From a virus, in the IMG/VR virus record IMGVR_UViG_3300001450_000167, positions 7,716 through 30,099 of that record: a stretch of DNA of 22,384 nt. One strand, written 5' to 3'. The notes below the pieces were generated by a model that saw nothing but the letters and a program-made list of their open reading frames with translations, was not told the origin of the DNA and searched no databases. Shown here in pieces: positions 1 to 8,903 of the stretch. Position 1 is the stretch's first letter; every line of letters begins with the position of its first letter. Made by a program: the position numbers and the translations under genes.

Positions 1-3000
1 TTACCAATTAAGAAACTCATTCCAGCAGCATACGATAGTTTCTCACTACTTGTCATACCGTCAAATCTAGGGTCTCTAAACTCTCTTTCGTAATCACCAT
101 ACTGTCTAGTCATCATAGCAGGGTTAACTTTCATTAAGAATTTTAATCCTTCTTTAACACCTCTTTTAGATATTTCTTTTTTTGTTTGAGTTTTTAATAC
201 ATTTTTCCAAGCTTTTCTACCTATACTTTTTATTGGTCCACCAGTCACTAATCCACCTCCTCTATTTATAAGCACGTCAACAAGCATATCTATACCAGTA
301 CCTAAAGCTTGACCAAAGAAAGAGTTGTTGTAAGCTTTATTAAAGTCACCATCTATATCAAGGGCTACAAAATCTTCTAATCCTTTAACCTCACCTGTGA
401 AAGCTTCTATTTGATTCTCAAAATCTTTTTCTTCTTTTTCAGTTAAAAAAGGAGATTCTATAAGTAATGCTGTTCTAGCAAACATAGCACCAACGCCACC
501 CATTGATTTAGCTAGGTTACTACTTATTCTGTTAAGTATTATAGCAGGAGCTTCACCAAGATTCATTTCAGCATAGTTTGTAGCTTCGCCCATGCCTCCT
601 TCTTTTCTTTCTATTTTAGCTTTTAAGTCAGCCTTTTTAATACCTAAAGAAACAACTTCATTTATTTGTAACATGTTATCAACTTGCAATGATCTCATAT
701 AGTCGATATCATCTTGCATGTCTAAATAATCTAACGTATTTTCTTTTATTTCTGATTCAAATTTTATTGCTTGATCTTTTATAGTAACCTCTTCATCTAA
801 ACCGTCGTATATATATTTAGGAATTTCAAACTCTATACCACTTGGAGTTTTAATATTCATCATCGGCATCTTACTTATAGCTTCGCCTCTATTATCATAT
901 ATTATTTTATCTTTAACTGAAACTACTTCAAAACTTTTTATAGGTGTTTTATCATATTCATTAAATGTTGTTTCATACTGCTCTTGCGATCTCCCGGTAA
1001 TTTTACCGTCTTCATCAACTGTAAAACCTTTCTTTTCAAGCATTTTTACTTTTCTTTCGTAAGTATACTTATCGTTATCCAGGATCTTCTTAACGGAAGG
1101 TTGATTAGCTAAAGCGTCTTCACCATAGAACTTTAAAGCTTCTGTAAACGCATCACTAATTTCGTTTGAAAAGTTAACTTTTGATGTTATTTTGTGTATA
1201 GGACTATTATAGCCTGATAATTCACCAACAATGTCATTTAGTTTAGAAGATGTAAAATGTTGTTGCTTTGTTTCCTGATTAGCATAGTATTCTAAATTTT
1301 TAAATCTTTCCTTGTCAAAACGCAATTTTATATCTTCATTAGCATTATTACCAAGAAATTGTTTTATCTTTTCTAAAACTTCCGGTGTAGGATTTTCTAA
1401 TTCTTCAGGAGATAAGTTAATATACTCAGAACTTTTATTGTTAAAAAATTGTGCTTCAAGCTCTTGCACTTCTTGACCTATCATGTAGCCTTTGCTAGCA
1501 GCATTTCTTTTAGCTTCTATAGTACTAATACCTTCTTCTTGTTGCTGCTTTATAAACTCTACTCCTTCTTTATTAAATTTAGCATTATTAAAATATTGTT
1601 GATCATAAAGGTTTAAGTCTACTCCAAGTATTGATCCTATTTCATTGTCACTAAAATCTAAATCAACTGCATCATTATCACCTGGATCTCTATATATAGG
1701 TCTTCCAGAAAAATCCCTAGGAACATTAGCATGTAGTTTACCGTTTCTTTTATCGTAGTAAAAACCATATTCTAAAAATTTAGAATTATTAAATTTGTCA
1801 TCAACGTTAAAACCTTCTACGCCTTCATCTTTAATGCCTTTAAAATTTTCAACAGCGCTTTCAAGCTCTTCTTTAGAATCTACAACAAATTCAGCGTTAG
1901 ATCTAGCAATATCGAAATCTTTTTTAGCTTTAACTAAATCTTTGTTCTTTAATTTTTCTAATTTATTTTTTAACTGTACTTCTTCGTCAGTTATTACTTT
2001 TGCACCAGGATACTTTTCAGATCCTTTTCTATTTTTACTTAAATAATCTAATCTTTCTTTTGTAGATGCTATTTCAGATTCAACTGCTTCTACACTTTCC
2101 ACAGCTTTAGCCACATTTTCATCTCCTTTATAAAAAGTAGAAGTACTAGGATTGTAAGCTTCGCTTATTTCTGATGCTATATTTAAATCATCAGAGTCAG
2201 ATATTTTGTAAGCATTTTCTTCTTTCTTGTGTCTTAAAGCTTGTAGCTTTAAATTATAATCTTTTATATCATCCTTGCTAGTAGCTAAATCTATTTTGTT
2301 TTCTAAATCTTTTATTTCTTTATCAAAATCTCTAGATGTTGTAATTTCAAACTCTTTTCCCAGAATGTCAAAAGCACTAGTGGGAGTAACATCTCCTCTA
2401 TCGTTTACATCTACTACTAGTCTATCTTTTTCATTATAACCTTTAATTTTACCATTTTCATCTTGATAAATAACAGTGTATAAATCTACGGCTCTTGCGT
2501 CTGCATATGGAATAGCTTTTCCTCTTTCATTTACAAATACTTTTTCTCCTTTAATTTTATTACCTTCGTCATCTAATGGTAGTGTTTTATCTAAATCACT
2601 TATTATACCATCTTTATTAATGTCTTTTATGCCTTCTTTTAAATACTCACCAGTCCTAGCGTCTTGAACATCTTGATTAACACTACCATCTTCGTTAATA
2701 ATAGGTTGGCGCTCTGTTAGTTCAGAATCTTCATAAGGTATTATACCTAGTATTGTTTTATCTTTAAATTGATCATTACTTGAAAAGTCTAAACCAGTAT
2801 CCTCTATAGCTATATAATTATCACTAGGTGTATCTTCTCTGTCAAAATAATTACCTTTATCTAAAAATCTTTTAAAGTCTTCTACAGTTTTATTATCACC
2901 TCCATTGGACGTACTATTAAACTCAAATAGTTTTTCTTCTAAGAATCTTTTTTTAGGATCATTTCTCCAAGTGTCATCATCTTTAGGAAATAGATCGCTT

Positions 3001-3374
3001 GCTAAAGCTGTTTTACTTTCTTTTCTTCCACCAGTAATCTCATCTAACACATTAAAATATGTCCTAGATATATTACCTTTTTTCTCTTTATACTTTTTTC
3101 TTAAATTAGGATCTGCTTTCGGTATATACTCCGTAATATCTTCCTCTAATTGTAAATCCGTAACTTCTCCTGTTGCTGGGTCTTCCGTCGCTGCAACTGC
3201 AACATCCTCTGCAACGACTTCCGGCTTTTCCACGTCTACTTTTAGACTTTCAAAATCAAACTCATTACCATCACTTGATTCTTCCTCTTTTTTCTTTTCA
3301 TCATCTGGTCCTCCTGGAGTTACCATATCTACTTTTAGACTTTCAAAGTCAAATTCATTAAATTCCTCGATCAT
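1..3374 (-). CDS. Very large virion-associated protein, C-terminus outside window
   Basis: I checked this frame line by line: from ATG 3374 there is no stop to the left edge, giving 1124 full codons of a longer protein. The start is set by the ATGA overlap with the upstream TGA. Residues 1-70 are acidic and probably disordered and contain NEFDFESLKVD twice (6-16 and 37-47). D251-I-N-K-D-G-I-I-S-D-L-D262 is an EF-hand-like calcium loop. Charged heptad-rich segments, probably coiled coil, lie at about 340-390 and 410-490. Near 1015-1060 is a hydrophobic, glycine-rich stretch (FFGQALGTGIDMLVDVLI) that could be membrane-active. No enzyme family is recognised. By position, size and composition it may be an ejected internal virion protein; a tail-associated or virion RNA polymerase-like giant protein cannot be excluded without the rest. 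Confidence 0.82.
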   Translation of the reverse strand, partial: MIEEFNEFDFESLKVDMVTPGGPDDEKKKEEESSDGNEFDFESLKVDVEKPEVVAEDVAVAATEDPATGEVTDLQLEEDITEYIPKADPNLRKKYKEKKGNISRTYFNVLDEITGGRKESKTALASDLFPKDDDTWRNDPKKRFLEEKLFEFNSTSNGGDNKTVEDFKRFLDKGNYFDREDTPSDNYIAIEDTGLDFSSNDQFKDKTILGIIPYEDSELTERQPIINEDGSVNQDVQDARTGEYLKEGIKDINKDGIISDLDKTLPLDDEGNKIKGEKVFVNERGKAIPYADARAVDLYTVIYQDENGKIKGYNEKDRLVVDVNDRGDVTPTSAFDILGKEFEITTSRDFDKEIKDLENKIDLATSKDDIKDYNLKLQALRHKKEENAYKISDSDDLNIASEISEAYNPSTSTFYKGDENVAKAVESVEAVESEIASTKERLDYLSKNRKGSEKYPGAKVITDEEVQLKNKLEKLKNKDLVKAKKDFDIARSNAEFVVDSKEELESAVENFKGIKDEGVEGFNVDDKFNNSKFLEYGFYYDKRNGKLHANVPRDFSGRPIYRDPGDNDAVDLDFSDNEIGSILGVDLNLYDQQYFNNAKFNKEGVEFIKQQQEEGISTIEAKRNAASKGYMIGQEVQELEAQFFNNKSSEYINLSPEELENPTPEVLEKIKQFLGNNANEDIKLRFDKERFKNLEYYANQETKQQHFTSSKLNDIVGELSGYNSPIHKITSKVNFSNEISDAFTEALKFYGEDALANQPSVKKILDNDKYTYERKVKMLEKKGFTVDEDGKITGRSQEQYETTFNEYDKTPIKSFEVVSVKDKIIYDNRGEAISKMPMMNIKTPSGIEFEIPKYIYDGLDEEVTIKDQAIKFESEIKENTLDYLDMQDDIDYMRSLQVDNMLQINEVVSLGIKKADLKAKIERKEGGMGEATNYAEMNLGEAPAIILNRISSNLAKSMGGVGAMFARTALLIESPFLTEKEEKDFENQIEAFTGEVKGLEDFVALDIDGDFNKAYNNSFFGQALGTGIDMLVDVLINRGGGLVTGGPIKSIGRKAWKNVLKTQTKKEISKRGVKEGLKFLMKVNPAMMTRQYGDYEREFRDPRFDGMTSSEKLSYAAGMSFLIG
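3234..3359 (-). repeat. Two in-frame direct repeats encoding NEFDFESLKVD
   Basis: Minus-strand 3359-3327 and 3266-3234 encode the identical 11-residue peptide, 93 nt apart. They differ only at silent positions (for example AATGAATTTGAC against AATGAGTTTGAT), so the peptide rather than the DNA seems to be kept. They lie in the disordered N-terminus of the large left-edge protein. Confidence 0.85.
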
Positions 3375-6067
3375 TTTGTATATCTTTTATTTAATAACTC
3401 CATTCTTTTTTCGTAAGAAGAATATTTTTTAGGTAATATTCTATTATTTTTAGGATTAAATCCATCTTTTCTAGCTTCTTCATAGTATGCCTCAATAGCA
3501 TTGTTACGTGCGTCTTTCTCTGCTGGTGTACCAGTAGGCATTGCTTTTATTTTATCATAAGCTACTTTTCGTTTCTTTATAAAAGGAGCAGCTGTTTTTT
3601 GATACTTGTCATAATCAGCTTTTTTCTTTTTATACTTATCTTTATCTGCTTGTGAAGCGCTTGCTGCGGGTTTTGTAGGTTCTTTTGTTGCGTGTTTCCA
3701 AGATTCACTTCCGCTTTTCTCGTAAGTGTTTTTGTATAAATCTTGCATTTCGTCACGTAGTTTAGACTGATCTAATTTATTGTAATCTATATTACCTTTT
3801 ACTTCATTCCATTTTTCTTCGGTTGCTTTTTTATCAAATAAATAACTACGCCTATCATCACTATTTATATCACCATTAGCTATCATAGTAACAACCCTTG
3901 GATCCCAACCGGAGTTAAAGTTGAATTGTAACATTCCTGTTCTAAATTCTTCAGGTAACGAATCCCAATCATCTCCCCACATTTTAGGATTGTTTAATGC
4001 TAGTTTCCCGTTGTATTCACCTTTACCTAGGTTTTCTTTATTTATTTTATCTATAGTCTTTTTAACAGCGGCTTCATCTTCTCCATATCCACTACAAGGA
4101 ACTGCATTGCCTGAAGCATCTACGCAACCAACTGTGTTTTCTATACCTATCATAAAGTTTAAACCTGGAACTTCAGCAGGATCTCCTGATAATTCATCAA
4201 TATTGTTTCCATCAAACACGGTAATGTTGTCGTCAGCATAACTATTCATTCCTCCTTGTTGACTTACTAGATTAACACCTGCTGGGCTAGTGGTATTAGT
4301 TCCTGGAACTACAGCTGGGTTTTGCTGGTCATTCCCTTGTTGTGAGTTCATAGAGTTTTGATACTCAGTTTGAACACCAGCTTCTATAACATCACCATCA
4401 GCATCAACCGGTTGGTAGACTCCAGGGTTATCTACACTAAAACTCTGAGTCTTTGGTGGACCTTGTTTTATCATGTTTATTTCTACATCTGAAATACCAG
4501 AAGCTTTGTTTAATTCACTATCAAAAAGCTCTTCATTACTAGTATCTACAGCCCTTGGGTTTTTATTAGGATCACCTTTATAAGCTATAATTTCCGCATT
4601 TTCATCAATACTATTTGTTTTCATGTATTGTTTTAGCTCTTCGTCGGATATACCAGTTTCTTGCTGTATTTGTTTAGGAGTTTTATAAGTGGTTGTTCCA
4701 TTATTAGCCGCTGATAAACGACTTAAAGTAAGAGCTTTGTCTTCAGAGCTAGAAGGGTAGCTTTTAGCCATTTCAGCATTTTTATCATACAACGGTCTTT
4801 TTGCCTCTGCTTTCTTTTCAGCTAAATTTTGTTTTTGCTCTGTTATTCTTTGGCTTTTTATATCAGCGTCAGGTTGAGCAGATTCTTTATAAGCTTTTTG
4901 AGCTAATTGACTAGACAAAAGATTTCTTTGTATCTGCACATCGGCTTGATAAGCTTCTTTATCTGTATCATCAACTCGACCATCACCATTCCAGTCAGCT
5001 CCAGGAGGAACTGAGTCATGACCAGAACCTATCCATCTTGTAGTATTACCCATAGATTCCCAAACACCAGCTGCCTGACCTTCTACACCTGAGTCTAATA
5101 TGTAGTCCCAGTTACCTGGTGCGGTTAAAGAATCCCAATACTGTTTGTTATCGTAAATCTTTGTTGTAACAGATTTACCATCTTTACTTTCAGTTTGAGT
5201 TGACTTACCATAGCCTATATCTTTTTGTAATCCATCAATAGTACCAGCTAGTAATTCATCTACATTCGGCTGGTAAGAAATTGGATCATAAGCTTGAGTA
5301 TTTTTATTTTTATTCTTCTTTAAATAACCACTCATATCTAAGTCTTGAGCATACACTTCTTCAGGAAATTGATCTTCAAAATCATCTCTGCTCATATATT
5401 GAGGTTTGCCATCTTTCAATATTGGCTCTCCTTCTTCATCTTTCAATATAGAATTAGGATTATGGTACGTCATGGATTGGTTGGTACCATTAGCCTTGTT
5501 CATTGTTATATTAGCACCACCATTATCTACAAAGTCGTCATAAAGAGCGGTCATTCCAGGAGTGTTAGAGTTTAAAATGCTATTTGGATCTCCTTTAGGA
5601 AGTTCTCTTCTTTGCTTATAATCTTCTAAACTACCTTGAAAAAAACCCATAAACTCTTGTTGGTTTTCTATATTTTTCAATGCATCTGCCTCAGCTTTGC
5701 TTATTTGTTCAGCTGTACTATCAGGATCTAACTCTATTCTCATTAGATCATCTTTAATACCTTTACCCCAAGCTAGGTAAGTTTTATCAAAACTATCTCC
5801 TCCAGTGGAATAATCAGCTTCTGTTTCAGAAAGCTCTACATCCATTTTTTTAGAAGCATTTAACCAGCGTTGTTGCCTTGCTTTTTCCATAGCAGCTTGA
5901 TTCTTCTGGTATTTTCTATTTTTTTCGGCTTGTAATTTACTCCAATCTTTTATAACAGTGTTATAACCTTCAGCTGCTTTGTTAGCTGCTTGAGCTTGAG
6001 TAGATAGAGCACCTATATTTACACCCTCTGAATTAGATACGCTTTGTGGATTTTCGTAAGTTCCCAT
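3371..6067 (-). CDS. Large virion protein with possible peptidoglycan-degrading domain
   Basis: The product is 898 residues. The N-terminus (about 20-90) is Ala/Gln/Lys-rich helix, likely coiled coil. D358-W-N-G-D-G-R-V-D-D-T-D369 is a good EF-hand/dockerin-type calcium loop. Residues 634-735 look like a compact domain: IGIENTVGC (640-648), a second cysteine in VPCSGYG (656-662), then LPEEFRTGMLQFNFNSGWDP (704-723). The glutamate E643 near a helical NFNSGWDPR segment suggests a lysozyme- or transglycosylase-like fold used to open the cell wall during entry, but I cannot place it in a named family. The C-terminal 110 residues are strongly basic (KYKKKKADYDKYQ). No signal peptide is present, in keeping with delivery from the particle. 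The TGA stop overlaps the next start (ATGA). Confidence 0.72.
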   Translation of the reverse strand: MGTYENPQSVSNSEGVNIGALSTQAQAANKAAEGYNTVIKDWSKLQAEKNRKYQKNQAAMEKARQQRWLNASKKMDVELSETEADYSTGGDSFDKTYLAWGKGIKDDLMRIELDPDSTAEQISKAEADALKNIENQQEFMGFFQGSLEDYKQRRELPKGDPNSILNSNTPGMTALYDDFVDNGGANITMNKANGTNQSMTYHNPNSILKDEEGEPILKDGKPQYMSRDDFEDQFPEEVYAQDLDMSGYLKKNKNKNTQAYDPISYQPNVDELLAGTIDGLQKDIGYGKSTQTESKDGKSVTTKIYDNKQYWDSLTAPGNWDYILDSGVEGQAAGVWESMGNTTRWIGSGHDSVPPGADWNGDGRVDDTDKEAYQADVQIQRNLLSSQLAQKAYKESAQPDADIKSQRITEQKQNLAEKKAEAKRPLYDKNAEMAKSYPSSSEDKALTLSRLSAANNGTTTYKTPKQIQQETGISDEELKQYMKTNSIDENAEIIAYKGDPNKNPRAVDTSNEELFDSELNKASGISDVEINMIKQGPPKTQSFSVDNPGVYQPVDADGDVIEAGVQTEYQNSMNSQQGNDQQNPAVVPGTNTTSPAGVNLVSQQGGMNSYADDNITVFDGNNIDELSGDPAEVPGLNFMIGIENTVGCVDASGNAVPCSGYGEDEAAVKKTIDKINKENLGKGEYNGKLALNNPKMWGDDWDSLPEEFRTGMLQFNFNSGWDPRVVTMIANGDINSDDRRSYLFDKKATEEKWNEVKGNIDYNKLDQSKLRDEMQDLYKNTYEKSGSESWKHATKEPTKPAASASQADKDKYKKKKADYDKYQKTAAPFIKKRKVAYDKIKAMPTGTPAEKDARNNAIEAYYEEARKDGFNPKNNRILPKKYSSYEKRMELLNKRYTK

Positions 6068-6083
6068 ATATATATTATTATTC

Positions 6084-6740
6084 TTATCCGTAATGACCTA
6101 TTGCTGCTGATGTTACTCCACCTATCATAGAACCTATAGCGCCAGCTTGAGCTGCTGCTGCTTGACCTTCTGCTTGAGCAGCCAAATCAATTTGTTGTTG
6201 TGTTCTATTAAGCTGTTGCATTTCTCTATTCTCTCGCTGTTGAAACACGAATTGGTTACCAGCTACTTCAGCGTTTTGAACTCTTTGCTTTTCAGCTAAA
6301 ACTTGTCTTTGCTTGTCAGACTCACCTTGAGCTTTTAATTTCTCGTTATTAACCTCTTGCTGCTCAATACTTGCTGAAACGCCCATTTTACTTTTTAATG
6401 CTGCTTGAGCTAACGCTGTAGCACCACCAGCAGAAGCACCTGTAGCTCTTAATGTATCTAAAGTATTTGCTAAAGCTATATCAGCTTCTTGAATTTGCAT
6501 TTCTGCAGCTTGAGTTGCTACAGATAAATTAGCATAAGGATTAGATATGTCTCCACTTAAGTCTTCAACTCCTTCATAAGGATTTATTATAGCTTGTCTA
6601 TTAGCTTCTAATTTTGCTAATTGTCCTTCTTTTTCCAATCTTGTTGCTTCTGCTTTGTTTTTCGCGTTGTTTGACATAGCTAGTTGAACACCGCTTCCAA
6701 CCACCGCTATTGCCGCAACACCTGCTGCTACTCCTGCCAT
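6084..6740 (-). CDS. Small amphipathic protein, probable internal virion/ejection protein
   Basis: The product is 218 residues. It opens with an Ala/Gly/Val-rich hydrophobic helix (AGVAAGVAAIAVVGSGVQLA, residues 2-21) and closes with a second one (AGAIGSMIGGVTSAAIG, about 199-215). Between them is a long Gln/Glu/Ala/Lys helical region, likely coiled coil (EKLKAQGESDKQRQVLAEKQ). This layout, its length and its place after the tail proteins resemble internal virion proteins of podoviruses (such as T7 gp14) that insert in the host envelope on infection. I do not recognise a specific family, so the role is inferred from architecture. The ATG is one base after the GNAT stop. The N-terminal helix could be mistaken for a signal peptide, but no cleavage site or basic n-region is evident. 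Confidence 0.65.
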   Translation of the reverse strand: MAGVAAGVAAIAVVGSGVQLAMSNNAKNKAEATRLEKEGQLAKLEANRQAIINPYEGVEDLSGDISNPYANLSVATQAAEMQIQEADIALANTLDTLRATGASAGGATALAQAALKSKMGVSASIEQQEVNNEKLKAQGESDKQRQVLAEKQRVQNAEVAGNQFVFQQRENREMQQLNRTQQQIDLAAQAEGQAAAAQAGAIGSMIGGVTSAAIGHYG

Positions 6741-6741
6741 A

Positions 6742-7155
6742 TTAATAAAGTTTTTTAGTTAGCTCATGAGATTTTCTGGGATCTTTTGTCCATCCAAGTT
6801 TTTCATGAGTGTTAATTAAGTGTTGATTACCAGTTATAGTAAACATATATCTATATCCAGAAGAGTTAGCTACGTTCTCTGCACCTTTAATCAACAGCTC
6901 TAACGCTTCTTTTCTATCTTTGTTCTTGTATTCAGGATTAGAAATAACCCATTCAAGTATTGCTGCTTTTGAGTTTGTAGTATATAAAAACCCAGCAACA
7001 ACACCTATATTATCTTTTTCAACAATAAAACCACTAGTACCATTACCTGGTAAAAAATCTTTTGGTGGAGCAGTTCCCCAACCTCTCCAGTTTTCCCACC
7101 ACACTTTTAAAGTTTCGTAGTCTTTTTCTATTAAATTTCTTATATTAAATTCCAT
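6742..7155 (-). CDS. GNAT-family N-acetyltransferase-like protein
   Basis: This 137-residue protein has the size and strand-helix order of a minimal GNAT domain, which transfers acetyl from acetyl-CoA to an amine. GFIVEKDNIGVVAGFLYT (42-59) fits strands 2-3, AILEWVISNPEYKNKDRKEA (65-84) fits strand 4 and the start of motif A, and the segment around YMFTITGNQHLINTHEKLGW (103-122) fits the C-terminal motif with its usual LGW ending. The pyrophosphate-binding R/Q-x-x-G-x-G/A loop is poor: the place holds NKDRKEALELL with no glycine, so activity is uncertain. It sits inside the tail block and is coupled to the hub gene by TAATG and to the next gene by a 1-nt gap. Possible targets are a virion protein or a host factor; the sequence does not say which. 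Confidence 0.7.
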   Translation of the reverse strand: MEFNIRNLIEKDYETLKVWWENWRGWGTAPPKDFLPGNGTSGFIVEKDNIGVVAGFLYTTNSKAAILEWVISNPEYKNKDRKEALELLIKGAENVANSSGYRYMFTITGNQHLINTHEKLGWTKDPRKSHELTKKLY

Positions 7156-8873
7156 TATGAGGATATTGTATATGTTGTACCTATTGTAAAAATTTCTTTA
7201 AAATTAAAAGGATCAGTAGATTGATCTGTTTGTATCTTAGCTGTTAAATAATAACCTTTTAAACCAGTCATTTTGTTTCCAGAAATAACTTCACCTGGCC
7301 TTATTGGGTAGAAATTAGGATCAGCTGTGTTGTTGTTTGTAATTTTTTGAACTATATTTGCAACATATAGATTTTCTTTTCTGTCAAAACCAGCGTGTTT
7401 AGGTTGAGAAGTAATTGGATCCGTGTAATATCCCTCTTTGTAACTAAGTATAGTATCTGAATTGTCTGTAAACTCTCTTTCTACATTGTTTTGAATATCA
7501 AAACCTTGTTCACTACTAGTTAAGTTTTTCATTTCCCAACCATTAGAACCTTCGTAATTTATTGTGTTAAAGTTCTTCTTAGAAGATGGACTAACATTAA
7601 ATATAAAAGTTATACTAGAAGGCTCTGGTGTTAATCCATAGAAACTGTTTCTAAGATTATTACTATAATGAAGCCAAGATTGAGCACCAGTAAAAGAGTA
7701 GTAATTACTTTTTATACTACCCATAAACAATGGTTTATATTTAGAGAAACTAACCCAACCTCTTATATCGTCATCAAAAGATATTGTTTTATAATCATCT
7801 ATAGCGTCAGGAGTAGATAAGTGTTTTTGTATTGAGTTTATGTAATTTTTATTATTAATATCAAAACCACCAACAACTTTATCTTTAACCCACTTTGAAA
7901 ACAAACATGTTTCAGCATTGGCAGCACCAGTGTCTACAGCTACATCTATACTTACTGTTATTATTAATGTTTTTGGTATTGGTGAAGTTTCTATATCTAC
8001 TACTATAGGAGTTCCTGGCTGACCTGACGCTAATTCAACATCCATTCCTAACTCTATACTATCTAAATAATCTGAAGTAACATAAAACTGATTGCTATCT
8101 AAAGTGTTTTCAGTATAAACTTCTCCACTAACTGAGAATAATTGATTATCATTTAGTATTTTACCTAACTCGTCTCTAAAAAAGTCATACATGCCGTAAC
8201 CTGATATTTCAGTTAATCCGTCCCTAGAAAGTCTTAGTATAGCACCTCTATTAGCATCAGCAAAATATCTTCTAAATCCATAGTAAGCGAAAGACTCTGG
8301 GTTTTGGCTTATACCATAGTCACCCTCGTAAGGAGTTACAGTTCCAATAACGTTTTGAGAAGTTGTTACTGTTCCACCTCCTTCAGCTGAGTATATAGCA
8401 TCTTTATCTATCAACGCTCTACTTACTTTGTTTTCTTGAAAAACTGTTAAATCAGTATCTCTAGCATGTATCAATTGTATAGTGCCTTTTCCTGGATCAA
8501 CTGTTCGAGTTATGTCTTCTCCAATTGGAAACACATTAGTATTATTTACTCCTGTTCTAGAGTTAAATACACCTGAATATATTAAAGAACTTGATCTAAC
8601 TTTCAAATCATCGTCTTCTTCAGATAAAAAAGCTCTAGGACCAATTTGAGTAAAAGAGTTATTATATCCCCCTCTTATTCTAGATTCTTCTACGTAAAAA
8701 TTAGTTTCAGAATCTGAAGGATCAAAAATAGGGTAATTTATCTCATCAGCCCATGGTAAGCTAGGCCAATAGTCAAAACCATAATTAGATTGACTTGACG
8801 AACCAGCATCTGGATTAGCCATTCTCTTTAACAAAAAGGAATTAAAAAAACAAACTTCTACTTTAACACTCAT
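7155..8873 (-). CDS. Tail hub/stabilisation protein, C-terminal part encoded separately
   Basis: The product is 572 residues. Residues 60-260 read like the late section of crAss-like stabilisation proteins: ESRIRGGYNNSF (63-74), SSSLIYSGVFNSRTGVNNTN (94-113), HARDTDLTVFQENKVSRAL (136-154), VTPYEGDYGISQNPESFAYY (179-198) and RLSRDGLTEISGYGMYDFFRDEL (split around 214-236). These are beta-propeller blades. The LGM motif at 275-277 begins an inserted domain like that in the upstream gene. ATG 8873 lies 30 nt after the upstream TAG, in the same frame, behind an A/T leader (TAATTATAAT) with no Shine-Dalgarno sequence. M18 is a possible alternative start. The stop shares one base with the next ATG (TAATG). 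Both hub parts probably assemble together; that is inference. Confidence 0.77.
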   Translation of the reverse strand: MSVKVEVCFFNSFLLKRMANPDAGSSSQSNYGFDYWPSLPWADEINYPIFDPSDSETNFYVEESRIRGGYNNSFTQIGPRAFLSEEDDDLKVRSSSLIYSGVFNSRTGVNNTNVFPIGEDITRTVDPGKGTIQLIHARDTDLTVFQENKVSRALIDKDAIYSAEGGGTVTTSQNVIGTVTPYEGDYGISQNPESFAYYGFRRYFADANRGAILRLSRDGLTEISGYGMYDFFRDELGKILNDNQLFSVSGEVYTENTLDSNQFYVTSDYLDSIELGMDVELASGQPGTPIVVDIETSPIPKTLIITVSIDVAVDTGAANAETCLFSKWVKDKVVGGFDINNKNYINSIQKHLSTPDAIDDYKTISFDDDIRGWVSFSKYKPLFMGSIKSNYYSFTGAQSWLHYSNNLRNSFYGLTPEPSSITFIFNVSPSSKKNFNTINYEGSNGWEMKNLTSSEQGFDIQNNVEREFTDNSDTILSYKEGYYTDPITSQPKHAGFDRKENLYVANIVQKITNNNTADPNFYPIRPGEVISGNKMTGLKGYYLTAKIQTDQSTDPFNFKEIFTIGTTYTISS

Positions 8874-8903
8874 ATTATAATTACATGTTTATATTAAATA
8901 CTA

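Noticed and set aside
2905-3432. Plus-strand frame of 175 codons
   Set aside because: It is a serine- and phenylalanine-rich antisense shadow of the large left-edge gene and the end of the 898-residue gene, with no recognisable protein features. The same holds for the other plus-strand frames.
6675-6740. Signal peptide at the start of the 218-residue protein
   Set aside because: The hydrophobic stretch begins at residue 2 with no basic n-region and no clear cleavage site, and a matching stretch occurs at the C-terminus; membrane-active ejection protein fits better.
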